Shown in pieces: positions 7,163 to 16,166 of a stretch of DNA of 64,000 nucleotides. The translations under genes and the position numbers were made by a program. The DNA comes from Kaistia soli DSM 19436 (GTDB taxonomy: Bacteria > Pseudomonadota > Alphaproteobacteria > Rhizobiales > Kaistiaceae), in assembly GCF_900129325.1 (NCBI RefSeq), contig NZ_FQUP01000001.1:868001-932000 (forward strand), in the 5' to 3' direction. The stretch's first letter is position 1; each line of letters starts with the position of its first letter. The notes beneath the pieces are model-generated. The model was not told the DNA's origin. It saw only the letters and a program-made list of their open reading frames with translations, and did not search any database.

Positions 7163-7696
7163 ATGTCCCTCGCCGAAGCCATTGACGGTCCCGATCGCCT
7201 CGACGGCGAGCGGTTCAAGCACGCCATGCGCCATCTTGCGGGCGCTGTCAGCGTCATCACGGCGGGGACTGGCCCAGAGCGAACCGGCTTCACGGCGACG
7301 TCGGTGTCATCGCTCTCGGCTGACAGCCCATCGATCATCGTCTCGCTTAACCGGGCGTCCTCGTCCTGGCCGGTGCTGCGGCGGGCGGGGCGTTTCGCTG
7401 TCAACATCCTCGCCGAAGACCAGCAGCCGATCGCCGAGGCATTTGCCGGGCGCGGCGGGCTCAAGGGCGCCGACCGCTATCGCGACGCCCAGTGGTTTAG
7501 CTTCGCAAGCGGCAGCCTTGGCCTTTCAGGCGCGCTTGTCTCGATCGACTGCGTATTGGAAGAAGCGATCGAACGTCACTCCCATGCCATCCTGATCGGT
7601 GCGGTGCACGAGGTCGTGCTGACCGCCGAAGCGCAGCCGCTGCTCTATTGGCACGGCGCCTATCGCCGGATTTCCAACCTGACGGGCGAGGATTGA
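7163..7696 (+). CDS. Flavin reductase (FMN-binding, HpaC/RutF-like)
   Basis: A 177-residue flavin reductase-like protein that would reduce FMN or FAD with NAD(P)H for a partner monooxygenase. The split-barrel FMN fold is recognised from FKHAMRHLAGAVSVITAG, GFTATSVSSLSADSPSIIV, WPVLRRAGRFAVNIL and the closing HGAYRRI. The ATG at 7163 has GGGGAG at 7150-7155; the frame is open from 7109 without a better site. No monooxygenase partner is adjacent. Its stop lies 13 bases from the stop of the convergent epimerase-like gene. Confidence 0.92.
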   Translation: MSLAEAIDGPDRLDGERFKHAMRHLAGAVSVITAGTGPERTGFTATSVSSLSADSPSIIVSLNRASSSWPVLRRAGRFAVNILAEDQQPIAEAFAGRGGLKGADRYRDAQWFSFASGSLGLSGALVSIDCVLEEAIERHSHAILIGAVHEVVLTAEAQPLLYWHGAYRRISNLTGED

Positions 7697-7709
7697 CGCC
7701 CTAAGGCGT

Positions 7710-8591
7710 TCAGGGCGCCGGGGCGGCGATGCGGATAGCGATGTGACGCGTGATGCTGCCCGATGGCGGCACCACGACCATGCCCGGCATGTCGGCCATC
7801 TCGCCGTCAAAACCGGCCGGTGCGGCGTGACCCTGCCAAGGCTCGAGGCAAAGGAAGGGCGCGCCCGGCTTGGTCCAGATGCCGAGATAGGGAAGATCGG
7901 GGAAATCGACACGGATGCCATCGGAGCCCGGCGCGCCAAACCAGAGCGACCGGCTCGTGAGATTATCGAAGATGATCGCATCCTCGAGGAAAAGTGACGC
8001 GTCCAGCGGCAGGATCTTGCCTTCCACAGGCGTCGGATAGCCGGCGGCATCAACGCCGCCGCCGGTCAGGCGGCGGATATCGGCGCGCTCCTCGCGCTCG
8101 AACATGACGACATGCCCGGTCTGCGGCGCGCTGGCGCCGGGCAGCGGCCACTGGAAGCCCGGATGGAAGCCGATCGACGCCGGCATCGGGGCGGCCCCCT
8201 GATTGCGGGCGGTCACGGTCTGGTAAAGCGTCGTCCCGGCGATTTCGAACCGGATATCCAATTCGAAATCGAAGGGATAATGGCGCCGCGTCTCGACATC
8301 GGCGATCAGGCGAAAGCCGGCCCTCTCGGGGCCCGATGACAGAACCTCAAAATCACGATCGCGCGCAAAGCCGTGCTGACCGATCGGAAAATCGCTACCG
8401 CCAATGCGGATCTGGTCATTGGCCGCGCGACCGACGATCGGAAACAGGATCGGCGCGTGACGCCCCCAGAACGTCGGATCCGCTTGCCAGAGCCATTCGC
8501 GTCGCTCGGCATCGGTCAATGACTGCAGTTCCGCGCCCTTGCGCGCCACGACGACTGTGATCGCGCCGTTCGAGAGTTTGACCGTATCCAT
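7710..8591 (-). CDS. Aldose 1-epimerase family protein (LacX-like)
   Basis: A 293-residue galactose-mutarotase-fold protein. Visible family motifs are KGAELQSLTD near residue 18, the substrate-side GFHPGFQWPL near residue 140, and CLEPWQGHAAP near the end. These are as in the LacX-like subgroup that interconverts anomers of hexoses or sugar phosphates. The frame is open from 8639, but the ATG at 8589-8591 (MDTVKLSNG) follows a GGGG-type ribosome site and gives the usual LacX start. It stands alone between the convergent flavin reductase gene and the end of the formate dehydrogenase operon. The natural sugar is unknown. Confidence 0.9.
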   Translation of the reverse strand: MDTVKLSNGAITVVVARKGAELQSLTDAERREWLWQADPTFWGRHAPILFPIVGRAANDQIRIGGSDFPIGQHGFARDRDFEVLSSGPERAGFRLIADVETRRHYPFDFELDIRFEIAGTTLYQTVTARNQGAAPMPASIGFHPGFQWPLPGASAPQTGHVVMFEREERADIRRLTGGGVDAAGYPTPVEGKILPLDASLFLEDAIIFDNLTSRSLWFGAPGSDGIRVDFPDLPYLGIWTKPGAPFLCLEPWQGHAAPAGFDGEMADMPGMVVVPPSGSITRHIAIRIAAPAP

Positions 8592-8635
8592 ATTCCTGAC
8601 CCCATCCTGCACCGCATCGACCGCGTCGCAATGCA

Positions 8636-8857
8636 TCACGCCGGTTCGTCAACCGCAAGACGGGCAACGGCCGCAGCTGCGATCGGCGACAATCCAGCAC
8701 CCCCGCTTTTGGCATGGTCAAGGATGGCGCGGCGCATGCGCGGATCCCAGAACTGCCGCAGGTGGGTCGCGACGGCGTCCGGGGCCGCGGCGTCGCCTTG
8801 CGCGGCAAAGAACAGTGCAATCTGGTTGGCCATCCGGACCAGCTTGTCAGGCGACAT
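8636..8857 (-). CDS. fdsD: Formate dehydrogenase delta subunit
   Basis: A 73-residue protein, MSPDKLVRMANQIALFFAA..., matching the small FdsD family required for active NAD-dependent formate dehydrogenase. The family pattern is visible: MANQIALFF near the start, then HLRQFWDPRMRRAI. The frame is open to 8953, but the preceding residues are a shadow of fdhD. The ATG at 8855-8857 overlaps the end of fdhD by 11 bases. It closes the fdsGBACD operon. Confidence 0.92.
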   Translation of the reverse strand: MSPDKLVRMANQIALFFAAQGDAAAPDAVATHLRQFWDPRMRRAILDHAKSGGAGLSPIAAAAVARLAVDEPA

Positions 8858-9677
8858 GGCGGATGGCTCCGTCAGCGAAAAGTCGGCGGGGATGAGTAAA
8901 GACTTCGAAGCCGTCGGCCCGGGCCACGGCAACCAGCGTGATCCCGGCGGCATCGGCGGTGCGAATGGCGAGGTCGGACGGTGCCGAGACGGCGACGATG
9001 AGCGGCGCGCCGATCACGGCAGTCTTCTGAACCATCTCGACAGAGACGCGGCTCGTGAGAAGGACCGCGCCCTGATCGGCCTCGCCACGCCAGCGCGACA
9101 GCGCGCCGGCCAGCTTGTCGAGCGCATTGTGACGGCCGATATCCTCGCGGACCGGCCCCACGCCGCAGCCCGGCCGCCAGAAGGCGGCCGCATGCATCGC
9201 ATGGGTCGCCTCGTTGAGGGTCTGCATCGGACCAAGCGCCGCCATCGCAGCCAGAATGTCCGCCGGCGAGAAGGTTGCCTCCGCCTCGACCTGCGGCAGG
9301 ATACGCGTCGCTGCTTCGAGGCTCTCGATCCCGCAGAGGCCGCAACCAACCGGCCCCGCCATCGAACGTCGGCGCGCCGCCAGCCGCGCCTCGCGGGGAA
9401 TAGCGAGCCGAAGCCGCATCTCGATGCCGAGATCACTGTCGATCCGCTCGATCGCCTCGATCTCGTCGGCCGTATCGACAATACCCTCCGTCAACGAAAA
9501 GCCGATCGCGAGGTCATCGAGATCGTTCGGGCTCGCCATCAGCACCGCATGGGTCGAGCCGCCATAGGTGATCGCGACCGCGATCTCCGCGGGCACGGTG
9601 CGCCCCGCCGGCAGCGCGACGCCGCGGCGAAAGGCCAACGTCTCGACTGTCTCGCAGGCGAGATCGATCCCAGCCAT
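8847..9677 (-). CDS. fdhD: Formate dehydrogenase accessory sulfurtransferase FdhD (FdsC)
   Basis: A 276-residue protein that passes sulfur to the molybdenum cofactor of formate dehydrogenase. The diagnostic cysteine loop is present as GPVGCGLCGIESL near residue 110, with the two sulfur-carrying cysteines. Other family motifs are GFSLTEGIV, GPVREDIGRHNALDKL and LTSRVSVEMVQK. The start at 9677 (MAGIDLACETVE) lies 4 bases after the fdsA stop; a longer open frame upstream is antisense-frame shadow inside fdsA. It acts in the cytoplasm on FdsA, and its place between fdsA and fdsD is the classic fdsGBACD order. Confidence 0.95.
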   Translation of the reverse strand: MAGIDLACETVETLAFRRGVALPAGRTVPAEIAVAITYGGSTHAVLMASPNDLDDLAIGFSLTEGIVDTADEIEAIERIDSDLGIEMRLRLAIPREARLAARRRSMAGPVGCGLCGIESLEAATRILPQVEAEATFSPADILAAMAALGPMQTLNEATHAMHAAAFWRPGCGVGPVREDIGRHNALDKLAGALSRWRGEADQGAVLLTSRVSVEMVQKTAVIGAPLIVAVSAPSDLAIRTADAAGITLVAVARADGFEVFTHPRRLFADGAIRHVA

Positions 9678-9681
9678 GCCC

Positions 9682-12564
9682 TTACTCCGCAGCGTCGAGC
9701 CGGCCGAGGATACGGCGGCTCTCATGCGTATGCTCCAGATAGTCCTCCTGCCACGCGCTTGGCCCGTTCGACGGCGAGACCTGCACGGCCGTGACCTTGT
9801 ATTCCGGGCAGTTGGTGGCCCAGTCGGAATAGTCGGTCGTGATGACATTCGCCTGGGTGAGCGGATGATGGAAGGTGGTGTAGACCACGCCCGGTGCGAC
9901 ACGGTCGGTGATCGTCGCGCGCAAGGTCGTCTCGCCGGCACGACTTGCGACCCGGACGAAATCGCCGTCCTTGAGGCCCCGATTTTCCGCGTCATGGGGA
10001 TGGATTTCGAGCAGGTCCTCGGCATGCCAGACGACATTCGCGGTGCGCCGCGTCTGCGCGCCGACATTGTACTGGGAGAGGATTCGCCCGGTGGTGAGCA
10101 GCAGCGGGAAGCGTGCGCCGGTGCGCTCATCCGTAGGCACATATTCGGTGATCATGAACTGACCGAGGCCGCGCGAGAACCCGCCGATATGCATCACCGG
10201 CGTGCCCTCCGGCGCCTTCTCGTTGCAAGGCCACTGCACCGATCCGAGCCGTTCGAGCACCTCGTAGGAGACGCCTGCAAAGCTCGGCGTCGTCAGCGCG
10301 ATCTCGTCCATGATCTCGGAAGGATGGGCGTAGTGCCAGCCGAGGCCCATGGCATTGGCGAGGTTCTGCGTGACCTCCCAGTCGGCATAGCCATGCGCAT
10401 CGCCTCCGCCATTTTTGGGGCTCATCACCTTGCGCACGCGGTTGATGCGCCGCTCGGCATTGGTGAAGGTGCCGTCCTTCTCGAGGAAGGTGGAGCCCGG
10501 AAGGAAGACATGGGCGTAGTTCGCGGTCTCGTTCAGGAAGAGATCGTGCACGACGACGCATTCCATCGCCGAAAGACCTGACGTGACGTGATGCGTGTCT
10601 GGATCGGACTGCACGATATCCTCGCCCTGCACATAAAGGCCGAGAAACGAGCCATCGAGCGCGGCGTCGAACATGTTCGGGATGCGAAGGCCCGGCTCGT
10701 TGTCGAGCGGCCGGCCCCAGAGCTTTTCGAAGATTGCCCGCGTCGCGTCGTCCGAAATATGCCGATAGCCCGGCAGTTCATGCGGGAACGAGCCCATGTC
10801 GCAGGAACCCTGGACATTGTTCTGCCCGCGCAAAGGATTCACGCCGACGCCGGGCCGGCCAAGATTGCCGGTCGCCATCGCCAGATTGGCGATCGCCATC
10901 ACCGTGGTTGAGCCCTGGCTGTGCTCGGTGACGCCGAGGCCGTAATAGATCGCGCCATTGCCGCCGGTCGCATAGAGACGCGCGGCGGCGCGGATTTCCG
11001 CTGCCGGCACGCCGCAAACCCGCTCGACCGCCTCGGGGCTGTTACGTTCTTCGGCGATGAAGCTTGCCCAATGCTCAAAGGCATCGCGGTCGCAGCGCTC
11101 CGTGACGAAGCGCTCGTCGACGAGGCCTTCGGTCACGATGACATGAGCCATCGCGTCAAGCACGGCGACATTGGTGCCGGGCTTCAGCGCCAGATGATGC
11201 GACGCCGCGACATGAGGCGACCGGACGAGGTCGATGCGACGCGGATCGATGACGATGAGCTTCGCGCCCTCGCGCAGTCGCTTCTTCAGCCGCGAGGCGA
11301 AGACCGGATGACCGTCCGTCGGGTTGGCGCCGATGACGAGCACGACATCGGAATGCTCGACGCTGTCGAAATCCTGCGTGCCGGCCGACGTGCCGAACGC
11401 CGTCTTGAGGCCATAGCCGGTCGGCGAATGGCAGACGCGGGCGCAGGTATCGACATTGTTATTGCCGAAGCCCGCGCGGACCAGCTTCTGGACGAGATAG
11501 GTTTCCTCATTCGTGCAGCGCGACGAGGTGATGCCGCCGATCGAATCCTTGCCATGCGCCGCCTGGATCGCGCGGAACTTGGTCGCGACGGTCGAGAGCG
11601 CCTCGTCCCAGGAAACCTCGCGCCAGGGGTCGGTGATCTTCTCGCGCACCATGGGCTGCAGGATGCGATCCCGATGATTGGCATAGCCCCAGGCGAAGCG
11701 GCCCTTGACGCAGGAATGGCCGTGATTGGCCTTGCCATCCTTCCACGGCTCCATGCGCACGAGGTCCTCGCCGCGCATTTCGGCCTTGAACGAGCAGCCG
11801 ACGCCGCAATAGGCGCAGGTCGTGACGACCGAATGCTCTGGCGTGCCCTTCTCGACGACACTCTTCTCGATCAAAGTCGCGGTCGGGCAGGCTGAAACGC
11901 AGGCGCCGCAGGAGACGCATTCGGAGCCCAGGAAGCTCTCATGCTGGCCAGGCGAAACACGGCTGTCGAAACCCCGGCCCTCGATCGTCAGCGCGAACGT
12001 GCCCTGCACCTCCTCGCAGGCCCGCACGCAGCGCGAGCAGACGATGCATTTCGCCGGGTCATAGTCGAAATAGGGGTTCGACTGGTCCTTGGCCTGGAAC
12101 AGCGGATTGCCGCTCTTGGCGACGTGATTGGCGCCAGGTTCGTAGCGCACATCCCGCAGACCGACCGCGCCGGCCTGGTCCTGCAATTCGCAATCGCCGT
12201 TCGCTGCGCAGGTGAGGCAATCGAGCGGATGATCGGAGATGTAGAGCTCCATCACGCCGCGGCGGAGCTTCCGTAGCCGGTCCGTCTCGGTGCGCACGAC
12301 CATGCCTTCCGCGACCAGCGTGGTGCAGGAGGCGGGCGTGCCGCGCATGCCTTCGACCTCGATGAGGCAGAGGCGGCAGGAACCGAACGCCTCGACGCGG
12401 TCGGTGGCACAGAGTTTGGGGATCGACGTACCCATCTCGGCGGCGGCGCGCATCACCGAGGTGCCAAACGGCGCCGTCACCTTCTGGCCATCGATCGTCA
12501 GGCTGACCATCGTCGCCGATGTCGAAGCCGGCGTGCCGAAGTCGATCTCGTGGATCATGCCCAT
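9682..12564 (-). CDS. fdsA: NAD-dependent formate dehydrogenase, molybdenum catalytic subunit
   Basis: A 960-residue catalytic subunit that oxidises formate to CO2. In order: an N-terminal [2Fe-2S] domain (Cys52, Cys63, Cys66), a NuoG-like cluster segment, two [4Fe-4S] ferredoxin motifs (CIVCSRCVRACEEVQGT and CVSCGACVSACPTATL), the CAYCGVGCSF cluster of the molybdopterin oxidoreductase core, and a C-terminal cofactor-binding domain. The probable Mo ligand is Cys378 in CARVCHSPTGYG, a cysteine rather than selenocysteine enzyme. A frame open to 12810 extends it falsely; ATG 12562-12564 has an AAGGAAA site and overlaps fdsB by 10 bases. It is a soluble cytoplasmic complex with FdsB and FdsG. Confidence 0.97.
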   Translation of the reverse strand: MGMIHEIDFGTPASTSATMVSLTIDGQKVTAPFGTSVMRAAAEMGTSIPKLCATDRVEAFGSCRLCLIEVEGMRGTPASCTTLVAEGMVVRTETDRLRKLRRGVMELYISDHPLDCLTCAANGDCELQDQAGAVGLRDVRYEPGANHVAKSGNPLFQAKDQSNPYFDYDPAKCIVCSRCVRACEEVQGTFALTIEGRGFDSRVSPGQHESFLGSECVSCGACVSACPTATLIEKSVVEKGTPEHSVVTTCAYCGVGCSFKAEMRGEDLVRMEPWKDGKANHGHSCVKGRFAWGYANHRDRILQPMVREKITDPWREVSWDEALSTVATKFRAIQAAHGKDSIGGITSSRCTNEETYLVQKLVRAGFGNNNVDTCARVCHSPTGYGLKTAFGTSAGTQDFDSVEHSDVVLVIGANPTDGHPVFASRLKKRLREGAKLIVIDPRRIDLVRSPHVAASHHLALKPGTNVAVLDAMAHVIVTEGLVDERFVTERCDRDAFEHWASFIAEERNSPEAVERVCGVPAAEIRAAARLYATGGNGAIYYGLGVTEHSQGSTTVMAIANLAMATGNLGRPGVGVNPLRGQNNVQGSCDMGSFPHELPGYRHISDDATRAIFEKLWGRPLDNEPGLRIPNMFDAALDGSFLGLYVQGEDIVQSDPDTHHVTSGLSAMECVVVHDLFLNETANYAHVFLPGSTFLEKDGTFTNAERRINRVRKVMSPKNGGGDAHGYADWEVTQNLANAMGLGWHYAHPSEIMDEIALTTPSFAGVSYEVLERLGSVQWPCNEKAPEGTPVMHIGGFSRGLGQFMITEYVPTDERTGARFPLLLTTGRILSQYNVGAQTRRTANVVWHAEDLLEIHPHDAENRGLKDGDFVRVASRAGETTLRATITDRVAPGVVYTTFHHPLTQANVITTDYSDWATNCPEYKVTAVQVSPSNGPSAWQEDYLEHTHESRRILGRLDAAE

Positions 12565-14132
12565 GTCGCGATTTCCTTTTCGGCAGTAGCCGCCGGCGCG
12601 AGGCCGAAGTCGCCCGGATAATGGCGCAGCGCGCTCATCACGGGATAGGGCGTGAAGCCGCCGAGGGCGCAAAGCGAACCGAACTTCATGATATCGCAGA
12701 GATCCTCGAGCAGGGCAGCGTTTTTCACAACCTCGCGGCCGGCGATCATGGCATCGAGCAGTTCCACGCCGCGCGTCGAGCCGATGCGGCAGGGCGTACA
12801 CTTGCCACAACTCTCATGGGCGCAGAATTCCATGGCGAAACGCGCCATGCCGGCCATTTCGACCGTGTCGTCGAAGACAACGACACCGCCATGGCCGATG
12901 AGACCATCGCGCGCGGCGAAAGACTCGTAATCGAACGGGGTATCGAACAGGGCCGGCGGGAAATAGGCGCCGAGCGGTCCGCCAACTTGGACGGCGCGGA
13001 TCGGGCGGCCGGTCAGCGTGCCACCGCCGACGGTTTTTACGAGTTCGCCGAGAGTCACGCCAAACGCCGCCTCGAACAGCCCACTATAGCGGATATTGCC
13101 GGCGAGCTGGATCGGCATCGTGCCACGCGACCGCCCGAAGCCGACCGCCGCATAAGCCTCGGGACCTTCCGAAAGGACGAAAGGCACGGACGCGAGCGTC
13201 ACGAGATTATTGACAGCCGTCGGCGCGCCGAACAGGCCCTTGTGAGCGGGAAGCGGCGGCTTCGCGCGCACCTCGCCGCGCTCGCCCTCGATCGATTCGA
13301 GCAGCGCGGTCTCCTCGCCGCAGACATAGGCGCCGGCGCCGACGCGCACTTCGATGTCGAAGGCACGGCCCGTTCCGGCGCAGTCAGGCCCAAGCCAGCC
13401 GGCCGCTCCCGCGGTCGCGATCGCCGCCTTCATCCGCGCGATCGCATGCGGATATTCCGAGCGGATGTAGAGATAGCCGCGCGTCGCGCCGACGGCGAGG
13501 CCGGCGATGGCCATGCCCTCGATGACGGAGAAAGGATCGCCTTCCATCAGCATGCGGTCGGCAAAAGTCCCGCTGTCGCCCTCGTCGGCATTGGCGACCA
13601 CGAACTTCCGCGCGCCAGCCGCCTCCAGTACGGTCTTCCACTTGATGCCGGTCGGGAATCCAGCGCCACCACGCCCACGAAGGCCGGAGGCGGCTACCAT
13701 CGCGACGATCTCGGCTGGCGGGAGAGCCGCGGCGCGCATCAGGCCGACGCCGCCGCCATGAGCGCGGTAGTCGGCGAGCGAGGCCGGATCGATGATGCCG
13801 CAGCGGGCAAAGGTGAAACGCGTCTGCGCCTTCAGGAACGGAATCTCGTCAGTGCGGCCAAGGAACAGTCTCTCGCCACGCCCTTCGAAGAGGCCCGCCG
13901 CGATGAGGGACGGAACGTCCTCCACCGAGACCGGCCCAAATGCGACGCGGCCGGTCGGCAATTCGACCTCGACCAGAGGCTCCAGCCAGTAGAGGCCGCG
14001 CGAGCCGTTACGGACGATATCGACGGAAACGCCGGCCGTAGCCGCTGCTTTGGCGATCGCCGCTGCAACGTCATCGGCACCGACGGCCAGCGCCCCGGCA
14101 TCACCGGGCACAAAGATGCGGAGCGCACTCAT
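12555..14132 (-). CDS. fdsB: NAD-dependent formate dehydrogenase, NADH/FMN subunit
   Basis: A 525-residue diaphorase subunit that passes electrons from formate to NAD+. It has an N-terminal thioredoxin-like [2Fe-2S]-type region followed by a NuoF-like module: GLRGRGGAGFPTGIKW for NADH/FMN binding, ANADEGDSGTFADR, the AYVCGEETALLESIEG loop, and the C-terminal [4Fe-4S] site ESCGKCTPCRIGS with a later cysteine in GSLCALGG. The start at 14130-14132 overlaps the fdsG stop (ATGA). The open frame to 14345 is a shadow over fdsG. It works with FdsA and FdsG in the cytoplasm. Confidence 0.96.
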   Translation of the reverse strand: MSALRIFVPGDAGALAVGADDVAAAIAKAAATAGVSVDIVRNGSRGLYWLEPLVEVELPTGRVAFGPVSVEDVPSLIAAGLFEGRGERLFLGRTDEIPFLKAQTRFTFARCGIIDPASLADYRAHGGGVGLMRAAALPPAEIVAMVAASGLRGRGGAGFPTGIKWKTVLEAAGARKFVVANADEGDSGTFADRMLMEGDPFSVIEGMAIAGLAVGATRGYLYIRSEYPHAIARMKAAIATAGAAGWLGPDCAGTGRAFDIEVRVGAGAYVCGEETALLESIEGERGEVRAKPPLPAHKGLFGAPTAVNNLVTLASVPFVLSEGPEAYAAVGFGRSRGTMPIQLAGNIRYSGLFEAAFGVTLGELVKTVGGGTLTGRPIRAVQVGGPLGAYFPPALFDTPFDYESFAARDGLIGHGGVVVFDDTVEMAGMARFAMEFCAHESCGKCTPCRIGSTRGVELLDAMIAGREVVKNAALLEDLCDIMKFGSLCALGGFTPYPVMSALRHYPGDFGLAPAATAEKEIATWA

Positions 14133-14590
14133 GGCTGCAGCCCGGCAGCAAGATGCGCGGCCTTCGTGCCGTCGAGCCTGCCCGACAGCTTGCCGTCGAC
14201 CATGGCGTTTGGCGCCGTGGCGCAGAGGCCGAGGCAATAGACCGGCTCCAGGGTCACAGCGCCATCCGGCGAGGTTTCGCCGAGGCGAATGCCGAGCGCC
14301 TGTTCGAAGCCTTGCGCCACCTGGTCCGAGCCCATCGACTTGCACGCTTCGGCGCGGCAGACGCGGACGAGATGGCGGCCGGCCGGCTTGTCGCGAAAAT
14401 CGTGATAGAAGGTCACGATGCCGTGGATTTCGGCGCGCGATCGATTGAGCGCCGCCGCGATCATGGGCACGGATTCGGCCGGTACATAGCCTAACGCTTC
14501 CTGCACGGCATGCAAAATCGGCAGCGCGGCGCCCTCGACCCCGCGGAAACGCTCGACGATCGCCGCGACGCGGCCGGCTTGATCCTGCAT
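14129..14590 (-). CDS. fdsG: NAD-dependent formate dehydrogenase gamma subunit (NuoE-like)
   Basis: A 153-residue [2Fe-2S] subunit resembling NuoE. The four cluster cysteines are visible in VCRAEACKSMGSD and YCLGLCATAPNAMV, and the family motif ALGYVPAESVPMIAA lies near residue 33. It is the first gene of the fds operon and hands electrons within the FdsB diaphorase unit. Start choice is odd: GGGAGG lies directly against the ATG at 14588-14590 with no spacer, while another AAGGA lies about 11 bases further upstream. It shares a 158-base divergent intergenic region with uxaC. No fdsR regulator is adjacent. Confidence 0.94.
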   Translation of the reverse strand: MQDQAGRVAAIVERFRGVEGAALPILHAVQEALGYVPAESVPMIAAALNRSRAEIHGIVTFYHDFRDKPAGRHLVRVCRAEACKSMGSDQVAQGFEQALGIRLGETSPDGAVTLEPVYCLGLCATAPNAMVDGKLSGRLDGTKAAHLAAGLQP

Positions 14591-14748
14591 CCTCCCACCA
14601 ATCCTTTTTGTTCTTTCAATTCGCTCCAGAGTTGCCTCTTCCGGCCTCCGGATCAAGCGCCTGAGAACGTGATGATGCGCCGAAGCCTTTGCTGTCGCCC
14701 TCCGGCGCCATCCGTGATGATATGGCGCCCTTTTCGAGGGATGCGTCG

Positions 14749-16152
14749 ATGTTGATCCATGAAGACCGCCTCTTTCCCGCCGATCCCGAGACGCGCACAG
14801 TCGCACGGCGGCTGTATGGCGAAGTCCGCGACCTGCCGATCGTCTCGCCGCACGGCCATACCGATCCGGCTTGGTATGCGCTGAACGAGCCGTTCCCGGA
14901 CCCCGCGCGGCTGTTCGTCGTGCCGGACCACTATGTCTTCCGCATGCTCTACAGTCAGGGCGTCAGCCTCGAATCGCTCGGCGTCCCGACCGTGGACGGC
15001 AGCCCGGTCGAGACCGATCCGCGCGCGATCTGGCGCCGTTTCGCCGAGAATTATCACCTCTTCCGCGGCACGCCGACGCGCATGTGGCTCGACCATGCCT
15101 TCGCGACGCTGTTCGACATCGAGGAGCGCCTCTCGGCCGCGACGGCCGACGCAACCTATGACCGGATCGCCGAGCGGCTAGTCGAGCCGGCCTATCGCCC
15201 TCGCGCGCTGTTCGAGCGGTTCGATATCGAAGTGATCGCCACGACCGAGAGCCCGCTCGACGATCTCCGCCATCACCAGGCGATCGCCGCATCCGGATGG
15301 GGCGGCCGCGTCGTGACCGCCTATCGGCCCGATCCGGTCGTCGACCCTGATTTCCACGGCTTCCGCGACAATCTCGAGGCCTTCGGCGCGCTCACCGGCT
15401 GCGATGTCTCGACCTTCGCCGGCTATCTCGATGCCCACCGTGCCCGACGGGCTTTCTTCAAGGCTCATGGCGCGACCTCGACCGACCACGGCCACCCCAC
15501 CGCCGCGACGGCGGACCTCTCCCCCGTCGAGGCCGAAGCGCTCTATCACCGTGTCCATGCCGGTGCGGTCAGCGCTACTGATGCCGAGCTTTTCCGTGCG
15601 CAGATGCTGACCGAGATGGCGGCGATGAGCCTCGACGACGGCTTGGTGATGCAGATCCATCCCGGCTCGTTCCGCAACCACAATCCGCAGCTTTTTGCCC
15701 GCTTCGGTCGCGACAAGGGCGCCGACATCCCGACGCGAACCGACTATGTCCATGCGCTGAAGCCGCTCCTCGACCGCTTCGGCAATGAGCCGTCGCTCAG
15801 CGTGATCCTGTTCACGCTCGACGAGACCGCCTATTCGCGCGAACTCGCACCGCTGGCGGGCCACTATCCCGCGCTGCGACTCGGTCCGGCCTGGTGGTTC
15901 TACGATTCGCCCGAGGGCATGCGGCGCTATCGCGAGCTCGTCACCGAGACCGCCGGCTTCTACAACACCGTCGGTTTCAACGACGACACGCGCGCCTTCC
16001 CCTCTATACCTGCCCGGCACGACGTCGCCCGCCGCGTCGACTGCGCCTATCTCGCCGAGCTCGTGGTGACGCATCGCCTCGACGAAGACGAGGCGGCTGA
16101 GCTCGCGCATGATCTCGCCTATGGCCTCGCCAAGAAGGCCTATCGGCTTTAG
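14749..16152 (+). CDS. uxaC: Glucuronate isomerase
   Basis: A 467-residue uronate isomerase converting D-glucuronate to D-fructuronate (and galacturonate to tagaturonate). It starts MLIHEDRLFPADPETRTVAR, the usual UxaC opening, with the metal/active-site segment SPHGHTDPAWY soon after and the later LDDGLVMQIHPGSFRNHN and GPAWWFYDS motifs of the amidohydrolase-like fold. ATG 14749 with GAGGG at 14736-14740 is preferred to the upstream in-frame starts at 14689 and 14722. No other uronate gene is next to it, which is unusual because uxaC is commonly grouped with uxuA or fructuronate reductase. Confidence 0.95.
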   Translation: MLIHEDRLFPADPETRTVARRLYGEVRDLPIVSPHGHTDPAWYALNEPFPDPARLFVVPDHYVFRMLYSQGVSLESLGVPTVDGSPVETDPRAIWRRFAENYHLFRGTPTRMWLDHAFATLFDIEERLSAATADATYDRIAERLVEPAYRPRALFERFDIEVIATTESPLDDLRHHQAIAASGWGGRVVTAYRPDPVVDPDFHGFRDNLEAFGALTGCDVSTFAGYLDAHRARRAFFKAHGATSTDHGHPTAATADLSPVEAEALYHRVHAGAVSATDAELFRAQMLTEMAAMSLDDGLVMQIHPGSFRNHNPQLFARFGRDKGADIPTRTDYVHALKPLLDRFGNEPSLSVILFTLDETAYSRELAPLAGHYPALRLGPAWWFYDSPEGMRRYRELVTETAGFYNTVGFNDDTRAFPSIPARHDVARRVDCAYLAELVVTHRLDEDEAAELAHDLAYGLAKKAYRL

Positions 16153-16166
16153 CGGAGAAAGCGACA

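Noticed and set aside
12565-12810. N-terminal extension of FdsA
   Set aside because: It reads through fdsB; the ATG at 12564 has a ribosome site and begins the known FdsA N-terminus.
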